A stretch of DNA of 64,000 nucleotides from Flavihumibacter solisilvae (GCF_000814475.1 NZ_JSVC01000013.1:180658-244657), one strand, 5' to 3'. Shown: positions 43,473 to 52,079, counted from the first letter of the stretch. The notes: generated by a model from the sequence alone, not told the origin. Translations and numbers: made by a program.

Positions 43473-44063
43473 TTAGGTGGTTATAATCCGGTAAATCCAC
43501 AAACCCAGTGGAATAGCCGCAAACGCAGAAATGAACGATGCAATGAAAACAACTACATTCCGGAAATTCTGGCCCGTAAGAATCCTTATAATGAGATACG
43601 AAACAATTACTGTAACCCCGATTAGTATATAGTATATTTTTCCAGTCAGCAGGATGGTATACCACCATAGTCCAGCGCTTAATAAACTGGCCACAATAAA
43701 TCCGATAATGCTTCCAATGATTGTCCGTGAATTGACGCTTACGTTTTTGTAATGTGATTTTGCATCTTCGATAGCCAGGTCAACAACATAGGTTAGTTGC
43801 AGCTGGTCGAGGACATCGGAAGTCGCAAGCTTTTTGATTGATTCAGTATCCTTCCCCTCCATAATAAGTGGATATACAATCTTGTTTATCCTCCTGATTT
43901 CATCCGGAACAAGTTTTCTTTCCCTGATATTCTGTTTGATCTGGTCCAGTCCACCCCGGTCCTGGATCTCTTTATCCAGGGACTCGTCAAGCGTCCCGGA
44001 ATAGTCCAGCATAGAGTCGTGTGCTTCCAACAAGTCGTCGTCAGTATATTTTACGTAGTTCAT
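43473..44063 (-). CDS. uncharacterised membrane protein
   Basis: A 196-residue protein. A cytoplasmic N-terminal part of about 105 residues is rich in Asp, Glu and Lys (YTDDDLLEAHDSMLDYSGTLDESLDKEIQDRGGLDQIKQNIRERK). Four hydrophobic helices follow, in the region from about residue 110 to 192 (IIGSIIGFIVASLLSAGLWWYTILLTG, YYILIGVTVIVSYLIIRI, VVVFIASFISAFAAIPLGLWIY). The family is not recognised. First gene of the three-gene set, 31 bases before the next. Confidence 0.6.
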   Translation of the reverse strand: MNYVKYTDDDLLEAHDSMLDYSGTLDESLDKEIQDRGGLDQIKQNIRERKLVPDEIRRINKIVYPLIMEGKDTESIKKLATSDVLDQLQLTYVVDLAIEDAKSHYKNVSVNSRTIIGSIIGFIVASLLSAGLWWYTILLTGKIYYILIGVTVIVSYLIIRILTGQNFRNVVVFIASFISAFAAIPLGLWIYRIITT

Positions 44064-44217
44064 CGGGATTATGCGGCATAAATAATAAAAGACCTAAATT
44101 GTTGCAAGGGTGTTTTTCCCCTGGATAGAACCCAATCCCCAAAGAATCCTAAATTTACCTTACCAACAACCCCACGCCCTCGCCGCATTCAATTTTTGAA
44201 CTTCAAAGAATGCAGGT

Positions 44218-46071
44218 ATGGAACAGCTCAATGAACTGAAGGAAAAAGCAAAACTGGTTCGCAAATGGTGCCTGGTCTCCACCACGGAAGCAGGTTCGGG
44301 TCATCCGACATCCTGTCTGTCGGCCGCAGATCTTACCACGGTTTTGTTCGACCGCTATTTTACCTACGACACGAGCAACCCGCTCAATCTGTACAACGAC
44401 CATTTCGTGCTTTCGAAAGGTCATGCAGCGCCTTTGCTGTACACCCTGTTTGGCATGGCAGATGCCTACCCGTTGGAGGAACTAAAAACCTTACGCAGGT
44501 TCGGAAGCCGCTTTGAGGGGCACCCGGTTCCTAAATACAAATATGCGGAGGCCGCAACGGGCTCGCTGGGACAAGGACTGTCCGTTGGAGCAGGACTGGC
44601 ACTTGCCGCCAAGCGTGAAGGCTATGGAACGAAAACTTATGTGCTGACAGGTGATGGTGAACTGGCCGAAGGTCAGATCTGGGAAGCCGCCAGCTTTGCG
44701 GCGCACGAAAAGCTGGATAACCTGGTTGCCATCCTGGATATTAACCGGCTGGGTCAAAGCCAGGAAACCATGTTTGGACACCACACAGAAGAATATGTCG
44801 CGAAATTCAAAGCGTTCGGTTTTGAAGTGATCGCTGTCGATGGTCACAACTACGAAGAGATCAACAATGCCCTCCAGGCCGCTCAACACCATGGAGGAAA
44901 ACCTTTTGCCATCATCGCCAAAACGTTTAAAGGCCACGGCATCTCTTTTCTGGAAAACAAAGAGGGCTGGCATGGCAAAGCACTCTCAAAAGAAGAACTG
45001 GAGAAAGCACTGCAGGAACTGGCTCCTGTCAATGATTCCCTTCGTTTCCAGCTGAAAAAACCAACACAGGCCAAACAGCCACAGCATACGGGAACCGTCC
45101 ACGAAACCACACAAACATTCGAAGCGGGAAAAGAATATGCAACCCGCGAAGTATTTGGCGAAGTGCTGACGCAACTGGGTAAGGATGACAAAGACATCTA
45201 TGCCCTTGATGGTGATGTAATGAATTCTACGTTTACCCAGGCATTCAAAAAAGCGCACCCCGAAAGATTTGTCGAATGCTTTATTGCCGAACAGAATATG
45301 GTGTCAGTTGCTGCAGGACTATCGCGCATGGGCAAGATTCCCTTTGTTGCCACCTTTGCTGCTTTTCTGACGAGGGCAGCTGATCAGGTCCGGATGGCGA
45401 GGGTTTCTGAAGCCAATATTAAATTTGTCGGCTCCCATGTGGGGGTGAGTATTGGCGAAGACGGGCCTTCGCAAATGGGACTGGAAGATATTGCGTTATT
45501 CGGTGCGCTCCCGGACGTGGTGATCCTTCAGCCCGCAGACGCTATTTCAACCGCGAAACTAATTCCACAGCTCGCCGCTCAACAGGGCTTTGCGTATATG
45601 CGTACCCTGAGACCTAAAACACCTCTGCTTTATAAGAATGAAGATATTTTCAGCATCGGCGGGTCGAAAGTGCTGCGAAGCTCCAACAACGATGACCTGA
45701 CGGTGGCGGCCTCGGGCATTACCGTATTCGAAGCATTGAAAGCTGCCGACGACCTGAAGAAGGAAAACATAAATATCAGGGTGGTGGATTGTTATTCTAT
45801 CCAGCCCGTTGATGCCGATACCCTAAAGAAATGTCTTGATGAAACCCGGCAGCGGGTCCTCATCACTGTGGAAGATCATTTCACTCATGGTGGCTTTGGC
45901 GATTTTGCTGCAGCTGCCCTCGCCTCGACCGGGGCGCGGTTTTTTAAAATGGCCGTCCGGCAGATCTCGCAGTCAGGCACAAAAAATGAATTGATGGACG
46001 ATGCGGGCATTGACGCCGCCGCTATTATCACTAAAGTAAAATCCGTTTTAAAACCACAGGCGGTTGCCTGA
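44218..46071 (+). CDS. tkt: transketolase
   Basis: A 617-residue transketolase, with all three domains in one chain: TPP-binding (GHPTSCLSAADLTTVLF; YVLTGDGELAEGQIWEAASFAAHEKLDNLVAILDINRLGQS), pyrimidine-binding (ATREVFGEVLTQLGKDDKDIYALDGDVMNST; ERFVECFIAEQNMVSVAAGLSRMGKIPFVATFAAFL) and C-terminal domain. The catalytic Glu is in FIAEQNM. It transfers two-carbon ketol units between pentose and other sugar phosphates. It is shorter than the E. coli enzyme, as in the archaeal/mammalian-style group. It starts 154 bases after the divergent membrane gene and is followed by a small CsbD-like gene. Confidence 0.95.
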   Translation: MEQLNELKEKAKLVRKWCLVSTTEAGSGHPTSCLSAADLTTVLFDRYFTYDTSNPLNLYNDHFVLSKGHAAPLLYTLFGMADAYPLEELKTLRRFGSRFEGHPVPKYKYAEAATGSLGQGLSVGAGLALAAKREGYGTKTYVLTGDGELAEGQIWEAASFAAHEKLDNLVAILDINRLGQSQETMFGHHTEEYVAKFKAFGFEVIAVDGHNYEEINNALQAAQHHGGKPFAIIAKTFKGHGISFLENKEGWHGKALSKEELEKALQELAPVNDSLRFQLKKPTQAKQPQHTGTVHETTQTFEAGKEYATREVFGEVLTQLGKDDKDIYALDGDVMNSTFTQAFKKAHPERFVECFIAEQNMVSVAAGLSRMGKIPFVATFAAFLTRAADQVRMARVSEANIKFVGSHVGVSIGEDGPSQMGLEDIALFGALPDVVILQPADAISTAKLIPQLAAQQGFAYMRTLRPKTPLLYKNEDIFSIGGSKVLRSSNNDDLTVAASGITVFEALKAADDLKKENINIRVVDCYSIQPVDADTLKKCLDETRQRVLITVEDHFTHGGFGDFAAAALASTGARFFKMAVRQISQSGTKNELMDDAGIDAAAIITKVKSVLKPQAVA

Positions 46072-46084
46072 AAATAACATCATT

Positions 46085-46300
46085 ATGAAAGAGTATGAAT
46101 TGAAAATAGAATGTTCCTGGGATGAAGTAAAGGAAATGCTCCAGGAAATCGAGATCGACTTAACCGATGAAGATCTTGCTTACGAGCAGGGACAAGAAAA
46201 AGAACTGCTGGATCGTCTCTCCCGCAAGTTGAATATAAGTGTACCGGAAGTCAAAGCATGGATCGAAAGTGTTTCCCACAACAGGGGAGTGGCTGGTTGA
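46085..46300 (+). CDS. CsbD-like small protein
   Basis: A 71-residue acidic protein, started at 46085 (MKEYELKIECSWDEVKEMLQ). The frame could begin at 46064 inside the transketolase gene. WDEVKEMLQEIEIDLTDEDLAYEQGQEKELLDRLSRKLN, with the Thr-Asp-Glu-Asp-Leu turn, resembles CsbD-like stress proteins of Bacteroidota (WNEIKGKLKQKYxxLTDDDLxYxEGxxxELL). Function in the family is unclear, but expression is often stress-induced. It follows the transketolase by 13 bases. Confidence 0.7.
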   Translation: MKEYELKIECSWDEVKEMLQEIEIDLTDEDLAYEQGQEKELLDRLSRKLNISVPEVKAWIESVSHNRGVAG

Positions 46301-46333
46301 AATTACTTCCCATACCTCTTAAATACAACAACC

Positions 46334-47050
46334 ATGAATGACCTTTTAAAGAAGGCAATTGGTGTCCAGGGCGGTATGGACACCTGGAAGAAGTATAACA
46401 ATGTGTTTGCTCACCTTTCAGTGGGAGGAATACTATGGGGAATGAAAGGCCATCCTGACAGTATCAATAATGTAGATGTTGTAGTTGATCTGCATGAACA
46501 AAAAGCATCACACATTCCCAATGCGGAATGGTATACAGCTTATACTCCGGGGAAAGTCCAGATTAAGAGCGGAAAGAGTGATATTCTCGAAGAAACTGAT
46601 AATCCCCGCGATTCATTCAAAGGTCACATGCTGGAAACCCAATGGAGTAATCTTCAGCTCGCTTACTTTGCCGGGTATGCGATGTGGAATTATCTCAATA
46701 CGCCTTTTCTTTTTGCCAGGCTGGGATTTGATGTAATTGAAATTGAATCGTGGACGGAAGGTAGTGAAAACTGGCGCCGGCTAAATGTTAAATGGCCGAA
46801 AGACATTCACACGCACAGCACCGAGCAGATCCTTTATATCGATGATGAAGGATTTATTAGAAGGTTAGATTACCAGGTGGAAATTGCCGGTAATACCCCT
46901 GCAGCCCATTACCTGTATGATTATAAAGAAGTCGATGGAATAAAAATGGCCACCCGGCGCATTGTGTATCCCATTGGAGAAAACAACATGGCCATCAAGG
47001 ATGGCCTCGTCATCGTATCTATTGACCTGTCTGAAATTAAATTGTCTTAA
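46334..47050 (+). CDS. uncharacterised protein
   Basis: A 238-residue protein of no recognised family. It lacks a signal peptide or membrane helix. Trp and Tyr are frequent in strand-like segments (YTAYTPGKVQIKS, WSNLQLAYFAGYAMWNYLNTPF, RRLNVKWPKDIHTHSTEQILYIDDEGFIRRLDYQV, HYLYDYKEVDGIKMATRRIV). The late part reads like the antiparallel sheet of LolA/LppX-type lipid-binding folds, but this is weak. It follows the CsbD-like gene by 33 bases and is probably on the same transcript. Confidence 0.55.
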   Translation: MNDLLKKAIGVQGGMDTWKKYNNVFAHLSVGGILWGMKGHPDSINNVDVVVDLHEQKASHIPNAEWYTAYTPGKVQIKSGKSDILEETDNPRDSFKGHMLETQWSNLQLAYFAGYAMWNYLNTPFLFARLGFDVIEIESWTEGSENWRRLNVKWPKDIHTHSTEQILYIDDEGFIRRLDYQVEIAGNTPAAHYLYDYKEVDGIKMATRRIVYPIGENNMAIKDGLVIVSIDLSEIKLS

Positions 47051-47067
47051 TTCGAGTGGTTGACACT

Positions 47068-47100
47068 GCCCTTTCAGGAAGGGCGGTTTGCATCTTTTTT
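47068..47100 (+). terminator. hairpin with T tract, probable terminator
   Basis: GCCCTT (47068-47073) and AAGGGC (47079-47084) pair across a five-base loop, and a T run begins about 10 bases later (47094-47100). The T run is separated from the stem, so strength is uncertain. It closes the gene at 46334-47050 and lies before the Tai4-like gene, supporting the later start of that gene. Confidence 0.45.
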
Positions 47101-47179
47101 CCCGGACCAGCTTGATTTGCTTGCTGCCAGGAAAATGTATACTTTAAGGCCAAGCCAAAAGGTGGGAAAAACTCACGAA

Positions 47180-47554
47180 ATGAAGTATGCATTTATTTTT
47201 CTACTGCTAAGTCTTAGTTTCTCTGTCATTTCCCAGTTCAGGAACGATGACAAAAAGAAACAAATCAAATTGATTAAGGATTACGCACTATGTGACTGTA
47301 TAGATGAGGGATTTCGTGATGATAGCTTGCATTTTAAGGATTTTAGTGCAACTGTAATTGTTGAACAGATTAGTATTAATCCTGAAGGATTAGATGTCAT
47401 CGAGGATAATGTTGATTCGTTTATATCCCGGCTAAAGCCTTCAGAATACCTTGACACCAAAGGAATGCGTGGTGTGATGATAAATTGTATTGATTATTAT
47501 AATAGTGATGAACTTGACAAACTTGCCAGGAACGTTTATAGGCGTTTCAGGTAG
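47180..47554 (+). CDS. Tai4-like immunity protein
   Basis: A 124-residue secreted protein. The start at 47180 begins a signal peptide (MKYAFIFLLLSLSFSVISQ), while the longer frame from 47060 overlaps the terminator. LIKDYALCDCIDEGFRDDS and VMINCIDYYNSDELDKLARNVYRR match the start and end of Tai4 (T6SS amidase immunity, PF16695-like): the ALxxCxxxxF pattern and the CIDYYxSxELDxL end. Tai4 proteins bind and block the cell-wall amidase Tae4 in the periplasm. No Tae4 gene is near. It is AT-rich, unlike the surrounding genes. Confidence 0.7.
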   Translation: MKYAFIFLLLSLSFSVISQFRNDDKKKQIKLIKDYALCDCIDEGFRDDSLHFKDFSATVIVEQISINPEGLDVIEDNVDSFISRLKPSEYLDTKGMRGVMINCIDYYNSDELDKLARNVYRRFR

Positions 47555-47601
47555 TAGACCAGTCAACAGTTTCAAATATTTCAATTCAACAGGTTTAGAA
47601 T

Positions 47602-48198
47602 ATGAAACAATTGCTTGAAGCATTGGAAGTCCTTTTGGTCAAGATTAACGCTCCGCTTCTGTATTCATTGAATGAAGGGCTGGATGGGAATAATATCCTG
47701 GATTTAGAAAGAGCCAACGGGTTTGAGCTCCCTTCAGAGATTAAAGAGCTATACAAATGGAAGAACGGATCAAATGCCGATTATGACCCCAGGATTGGAG
47801 GAGGATTTCTGTTTCGTAGTGCTATTTTGATGCCGTTGACCAAGGCATATGCGGAGTATAATTACACGATATCAAATCAGTTTGACTTTTACTTAGATTC
47901 TTATTTCCCGTTATTTGAAAGTTTAAATGAGGAGTTTTTTGTAATAGATTGCGATCCTGAATCAGAGACGTTTAAAATGATATTAAGTTATCAAACAAAA
48001 CATGTCTATTTAACCGCGGGTGCTGTTCCGGTATACGATTCTCCACAAACAATGATTGAATCCATAACCCGTTGTTTTTCGGAAAAGGCTTATTATTATA
48101 CGAAGATAAACCAGTTTGAAGTAGACTATGAATTGGAAGACGAAATAAAAGCTTCACTTAATCCCAAAGCCCGATACCTTAAATCATTTAATTCATAG
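47602..48198 (+). CDS. SMI1/KNR4 (SUKH)-family immunity-like protein
   Basis: A 198-residue protein with the SMI1/KNR4 pattern: LERANGFELPSEIKELYKWKNGSN (the family's opening with ELPxxxxxxYxWxNG), FPLFESLNEEFFVIDCDPES, and SPQTMIESITRCFSEKAYYY near the end. SUKH domains serve as immunity proteins against nuclease or other polymorphic toxins in bacteria. No toxin gene lies next to it. The gene is AT-rich, like the Tai4-like gene before it. Its stop shares one base with the GTG start of the next gene. Confidence 0.75.
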   Translation: MKQLLEALEVLLVKINAPLLYSLNEGLDGNNILDLERANGFELPSEIKELYKWKNGSNADYDPRIGGGFLFRSAILMPLTKAYAEYNYTISNQFDFYLDSYFPLFESLNEEFFVIDCDPESETFKMILSYQTKHVYLTAGAVPVYDSPQTMIESITRCFSEKAYYYTKINQFEVDYELEDEIKASLNPKARYLKSFNS

Positions 48199-49310
48199 TG
48201 AAAAGAAGAGCATTCATCAATAACATCTCAGCCGGAATTATCCTCCCGACAATTCTGGGCGTAAACAAATTAATGGCCGCAGAACAGGCAGAATCTTTCA
48301 TCGATAAACTTCTCCCAGCTCCCGTCGGCGGTGGATTCATGATGGATGATTATTGGGTGTGGGATCCCTCAGTGATAAAAGGCGACGATGGCAAATACCA
48401 CATGTTTGCTTCCCGCTGGCCTAAGTCGATCGGGTTCGGGAACTGGGTTACGAATTCGGAGATCGTCAGGGCAGTATCGGATACGGCCGCAGGTCCTTAT
48501 ACTTTCGCAGAGGTTGTTCTTCCGGCCAGGGGTAAGAATTTTTTTGATGGATGCGTAACGCATAACCCGCGCATTACGCGGTACCATGACAAATACCTGT
48601 TGTATTACATGGGAACCACCTACGATTTTAAAAGACCGGATAATAAAGAGGACGTATGGGCCGATGGCAGGGCGCAAAGAGCCTGGATGAACAAGCGCGT
48701 CGGACTGGCGGTTGCGGATTCGCTGACCGGCCCATGGAAAAGAATGGATTCGCCCATTATCCAACCCCGCCCGGGTAAGTGGGACGCGAGCATCACGTCC
48801 AACCCTTCGCCGGTGGTATTGCCGGATGATAGTGTTTACCTGATGTATAAATCGTCTTCGCATGATCATCACCCGCCATTGCTGTTGGGCGCCGCGCTTT
48901 CGAAACACGGTTACGAAGGACCCTATACACGTTTATCCGAAGAACCGGTCTTTAAGTTTCACAGCAATAAGAATAAAGAGAATGATGTGGAAGATCCTTT
49001 TGTCTGGTGGGCGGGCAACAGGTTTGAGCTGATTATGAAAGACAGGTTCGGACTAATCTGCGGTGAAGAAGGTGGCGGAATTCATGCCACTTCACCGGAT
49101 GGCATAACCTGGAAATTGTCCAGGCCGGTAAAAGCCTATTCCAGGACAATCAAATGGAGCGATGGTACCGTCACCAAACAAGCGAATTTCGAGAGGCCCT
49201 TCCTGTTATTTGAAAACGGAAGACCTACCCATCTCTTCGCCGCCACCGGCACCGGCCCGAAATTGTACGATGTAGATCGCACATGGAATATGGTTATACC
49301 ACTTAAGTGA
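48198..49310 (+). CDS. Tat-exported GH43/GH117-type propeller hydrolase
   Basis: A 370-residue protein that starts at GTG (48198), sharing one base with the upstream stop codon. The N-terminus KRRAFINNISAGIILPTILG has a twin-arginine signal. Beta-propeller blades follow (WVWDPSVIKGDDGKYHMFASRWPK, PRITRYHDKYLLYYMGTTYD, GLAVADSLTGPWKRMDSPI, SNPSPVVLPDDSVYLMYKSSS, DVEDPFVWWAGNRFELIMKD). The DPS Asp of the first blade and the VEDP Glu/Asp are the expected catalytic positions of five-bladed GH43/GH117 enzymes. The exact family is uncertain (some are called sucrases). It lies just before the membrane regulator and may be the first gene of the glycan locus. Confidence 0.75.
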   Translation: MKRRAFINNISAGIILPTILGVNKLMAAEQAESFIDKLLPAPVGGGFMMDDYWVWDPSVIKGDDGKYHMFASRWPKSIGFGNWVTNSEIVRAVSDTAAGPYTFAEVVLPARGKNFFDGCVTHNPRITRYHDKYLLYYMGTTYDFKRPDNKEDVWADGRAQRAWMNKRVGLAVADSLTGPWKRMDSPIIQPRPGKWDASITSNPSPVVLPDDSVYLMYKSSSHDHHPPLLLGAALSKHGYEGPYTRLSEEPVFKFHSNKNKENDVEDPFVWWAGNRFELIMKDRFGLICGEEGGGIHATSPDGITWKLSRPVKAYSRTIKWSDGTVTKQANFERPFLLFENGRPTHLFAATGTGPKLYDVDRTWNMVIPLK

Positions 49311-49363
49311 ATAACCCAGCAGCTTCCCAATCGTTTAAATCCCTATTTTAGCGGCAACTGCTA

Positions 49364-51943
49364 ATGAGGAGAATTATTTTTTTACTCCCGTGCCTTTTGC
49401 TCCTGCTTGCTGAGGTGACCGGTCAGTCGTATGGATTGGCATTCAACAGTCATGCCCTTATCCAGGAGAACAGGACCTCGCTCGACCTGTCACCGGGTGA
49501 TTCACTTTGCCCGGGAAATAGTTTCCGGGTAGAGTTCGACCTCAGCCTTCAACGCAACCAGCCCGTCTATTTCGGTTATATTTTCCGGCTCGTCAGCAAC
49601 GATCATAATATTGATCTTATCTGCACCCAGAATACCTTCAAACTGGTTGAGGGTAACCGGATGACCGGCATCGAATGTACCATCGATACTCCCGCATTGT
49701 TCAATCGCTGGCACCACTTCATTATTGCAGTAGACAAGCAGAGTAAGAAAATTTCCCTGTCAGTAAACGCAATCCCCCGGGGAACTGCATCGGTAAACTG
49801 GAATGGCTCATGTTTCCAACTGTTATGGGGAGCCAATGACCACCAACGGTTCAGCACACGCGATCTTCCTCCCATGAGGCTGAAAGATGTCGCCTTGTTT
49901 GAAGGCGATAAGGAGCGGCATCATTGGTCTCTTTCTGACTCCAGTGGAAATACCAGCGCCGACAGGGTAGGCGGGAAAGTTGCGACCGTCAAAAACCCCG
50001 TATGGATCCGTCCCCTCCACCAACGCTGGCAACAAATTGCTGATTTTTCCATTAGCGGGATAGCCGGCGCGGCATTTGACAGCAAAACCGATCGCCTGTT
50101 TATTACCGGCTCGGATTCGATGCGCATACTGGTGCCCGGTGGAACGGAACCCTCCTGGCAAACGGTACCATACCCCCACAATGATTTCCAGCTGGGCTAC
50201 CAGGCCTTATTCGATACTTCTGCCAATACCTTGTTTGCGATTTCCATTGATCAGAAGAAAGTCACACCTTTCAATGCACAGACCAGGCAGTGGCAGTATA
50301 CTTATCATGACACACTCCTGACAGAATTCTGGCAGGCGAACAAATTCATTTCACACGCAGACAATTCCATCTATATAATAGGAGGGTACGGGCAGTTGCA
50401 TTACAAGAATAAAGTGTCACGGTATTCGATAGCCGACAACCGGTGGGATACAGTGCCGGTAACCGGCGACTATTATCCGCCCCGCTATCTTGCCGCGCTC
50501 GGCGTTTCCGGCAAAGGTGATACTGCCTATATTATCGGGGGGTATGGCAGCGTCAGTGGCGACCAGATGCTTAATCCCGGCAATTACTACGACGCGTACA
50601 GCTTCGATACAAAAACGAAATCGTTCAAAAAGCTGTTTACGATCGACAGCTCCCTGCACCCGTTTGTATTTGCCAACAGCCTCGTGAAGAGCCCGGACAA
50701 ACCGGTCCTCTATGGCATGATCTTTAAACAAGGCAGCTTCGATACGCATCTCCAACTGGTTGAGATCGACATGGCCACGGGGTCAATGAGGAACCTGGGT
50801 GACCCGATTCCCTATTCTTTCCACGATATCCGGTCTTTTGCCGACCTGTATTATTCCCCGCTCAGCAACCGCCTGGTTGCTGTAACCATGTTTCATCCCC
50901 GGGAAACGGACAAGCAAAAGCAGACCCGCGTAAAGGTGTTTTCGATTCATTTTCCCCCGGAACCACAGGCGGCAATCAATAAGACGGTCGGAAAAGGAGG
51001 GGTGCCAGGTAGCATTTGGCTGCTGGCATTGATCCTCGCAGCTGCAACTACAGGCATCATCATTTGGAAAAAGAAGTCGCGGTCCGCCACACCCAAACCA
51101 GGATCCTACCAGGCACCGCCAGCCGAAATACCACAGGCCGCCGACATATCGCCGTCACCCGACCCGCAACGGCCTACCGACACCCCGCCGCCAGCATACA
51201 ACCCACCCCCAGCTGACACCCCGCCGGCACCGATTTCCCTTTTCGGCCAGTTCCGGGTAACCGACTCACAGGGCCAGGACATCACAAAATCTTTCACGCC
51301 CTTATTGAAGGAACTGTTCCTGCTGGTTCACTTATACAGCATCCACAACCAGAAGGGCATCACTTCCGAAATGCTCAACGAGATCCTGTGGTTCGACAAA
51401 ACAGAAAAAGATGCCAACAATAACCGGTCGGTGAACCTCGCCAAGCTGAAAACCATTCTCGAAAAAGTCGGCCCCGTTCAAATCGCCAAGGAGGGCAGGT
51501 ACTGGCAATTCAAATCGGAGAGCCAGGACGTCTATTCCGATTATTATGAGTTCGCCCGGCTCAGGAGCAGCAAAACCGCTATCGACCGAAACTATACGGA
51601 ACAACTGCTGGCCATAGCCTCAAAGGGACCCTTCCTGCTGCAGACCGATTATAATTGGCTGGATGACATCAAATCCGGGGTGGGCAGCCAGGTCATCGAC
51701 GACTTCCAGCAATACCTTTCGGCCGCTCCACAGTCAGCCGAACCCGAATTCGTGCTGGCGATCTGTAACTGCATTTTCCTTTATGACCGTTTGAACGAAG
51801 ACGCCCTGATCTATAAATGCCGGGCGCTCATCCTCCTGAAACGGCATGCGCTTGCCAGCTCCACCTACCAGAAATTCGCCCGCGAATACAAGGAGATCTA
51901 CGGGGAAGAATTCCCGAAGTCTTTCAACGACATCATTAAATAA
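49364..51943 (+). CDS. membrane-spanning one-component regulator: LamG, Kelch, TM, wHTH, BTAD
   Basis: An 859-residue protein with extracytoplasmic and cytoplasmic parts. A signal peptide ends near TGQ. Residues about 22-215 look like a LamG/concanavalin sugar-binding domain (FNRWHHFIIAVDKQSKKISLSVNA). Residues about 223-530 form a Kelch-type propeller (IYIIGGYGQ, AYIIGGYGS with Tyr/Trp repeats). One membrane helix (549-568, WLLALILAAATTGIIIW) ends in KKK. A Pro/Ala-rich linker follows to about 620. SLFGQFRVTDSQGQDI to about 720 resembles the OmpR/SARP-type winged helix, and the helical rest resembles a BTAD module. The plan suggests outside sensing and inside DNA binding. It sits upstream of the GH92-SusCD genes. 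Confidence 0.8.
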   Translation: MRRIIFLLPCLLLLLAEVTGQSYGLAFNSHALIQENRTSLDLSPGDSLCPGNSFRVEFDLSLQRNQPVYFGYIFRLVSNDHNIDLICTQNTFKLVEGNRMTGIECTIDTPALFNRWHHFIIAVDKQSKKISLSVNAIPRGTASVNWNGSCFQLLWGANDHQRFSTRDLPPMRLKDVALFEGDKERHHWSLSDSSGNTSADRVGGKVATVKNPVWIRPLHQRWQQIADFSISGIAGAAFDSKTDRLFITGSDSMRILVPGGTEPSWQTVPYPHNDFQLGYQALFDTSANTLFAISIDQKKVTPFNAQTRQWQYTYHDTLLTEFWQANKFISHADNSIYIIGGYGQLHYKNKVSRYSIADNRWDTVPVTGDYYPPRYLAALGVSGKGDTAYIIGGYGSVSGDQMLNPGNYYDAYSFDTKTKSFKKLFTIDSSLHPFVFANSLVKSPDKPVLYGMIFKQGSFDTHLQLVEIDMATGSMRNLGDPIPYSFHDIRSFADLYYSPLSNRLVAVTMFHPRETDKQKQTRVKVFSIHFPPEPQAAINKTVGKGGVPGSIWLLALILAAATTGIIIWKKKSRSATPKPGSYQAPPAEIPQAADISPSPDPQRPTDTPPPAYNPPPADTPPAPISLFGQFRVTDSQGQDITKSFTPLLKELFLLVHLYSIHNQKGITSEMLNEILWFDKTEKDANNNRSVNLAKLKTILEKVGPVQIAKEGRYWQFKSESQDVYSDYYEFARLRSSKTAIDRNYTEQLLAIASKGPFLLQTDYNWLDDIKSGVGSQVIDDFQQYLSAAPQSAEPEFVLAICNCIFLYDRLNEDALIYKCRALILLKRHALASSTYQKFAREYKEIYGEEFPKSFNDIIK

Positions 51944-51989
51944 GCATCCCTTTTTCCCACTTACTCCCTTTTTTTAGAAAAATCTGACA

Positions 51990-52029
51990 TTAATTTTCCT
52001 GTTAAGTGGTTTGTTAATGGGTTCATTAA
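51990..52029 (+). promoter_or_regulatory. four phased TTAA repeats before the GH92-SusCD genes
   Basis: TTAA occurs at 51990, 52002, 52014 and 52026, an exact 12-base period. The second and third copies are part of longer direct repeats (GTTAAGTGGTTT and GTTAATGGGTTC). The third and fourth also form the dyads GTTAATG-N4-CATTAAC (52013-52030) and TGGGTT-N4-AACCCA (52018-52033). The block sits in the 136-base gap between the membrane regulator gene and GH92. SARP-type regulators bind direct repeats at about 11-base spacing, so this is a candidate site for the 859-residue protein. Binding is inferred. Confidence 0.6.
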
Positions 52030-52051
52030 CCCACTGAGCCTTTCTTGCCGG

Positions 52052-52059
52052 TACATTTT
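52052..52059 (+). promoter_or_regulatory. -7-like element TACATTTT for GH92-susCD transcript
   Basis: TACATTTT fits the Bacteroidota TAnnTTTG consensus except the last base and lies 20 bases before the ATG at 52080. No TTTG -33 element is found at the normal distance. The phased repeat block ends close to where a -33 element would be, as at an activator-dependent promoter. TTTG at 52010-52013 is too far upstream. Confidence 0.35.
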
Positions 52060-52079
52060 ACGGTAAACATTGCTTGACC

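Noticed and set aside
47180..48198. A complete T6SS effector-immunity or contact-dependent toxin system.
   Set aside because: Only immunity-type genes are seen. No toxin, secretion or delivery gene was found in the window.
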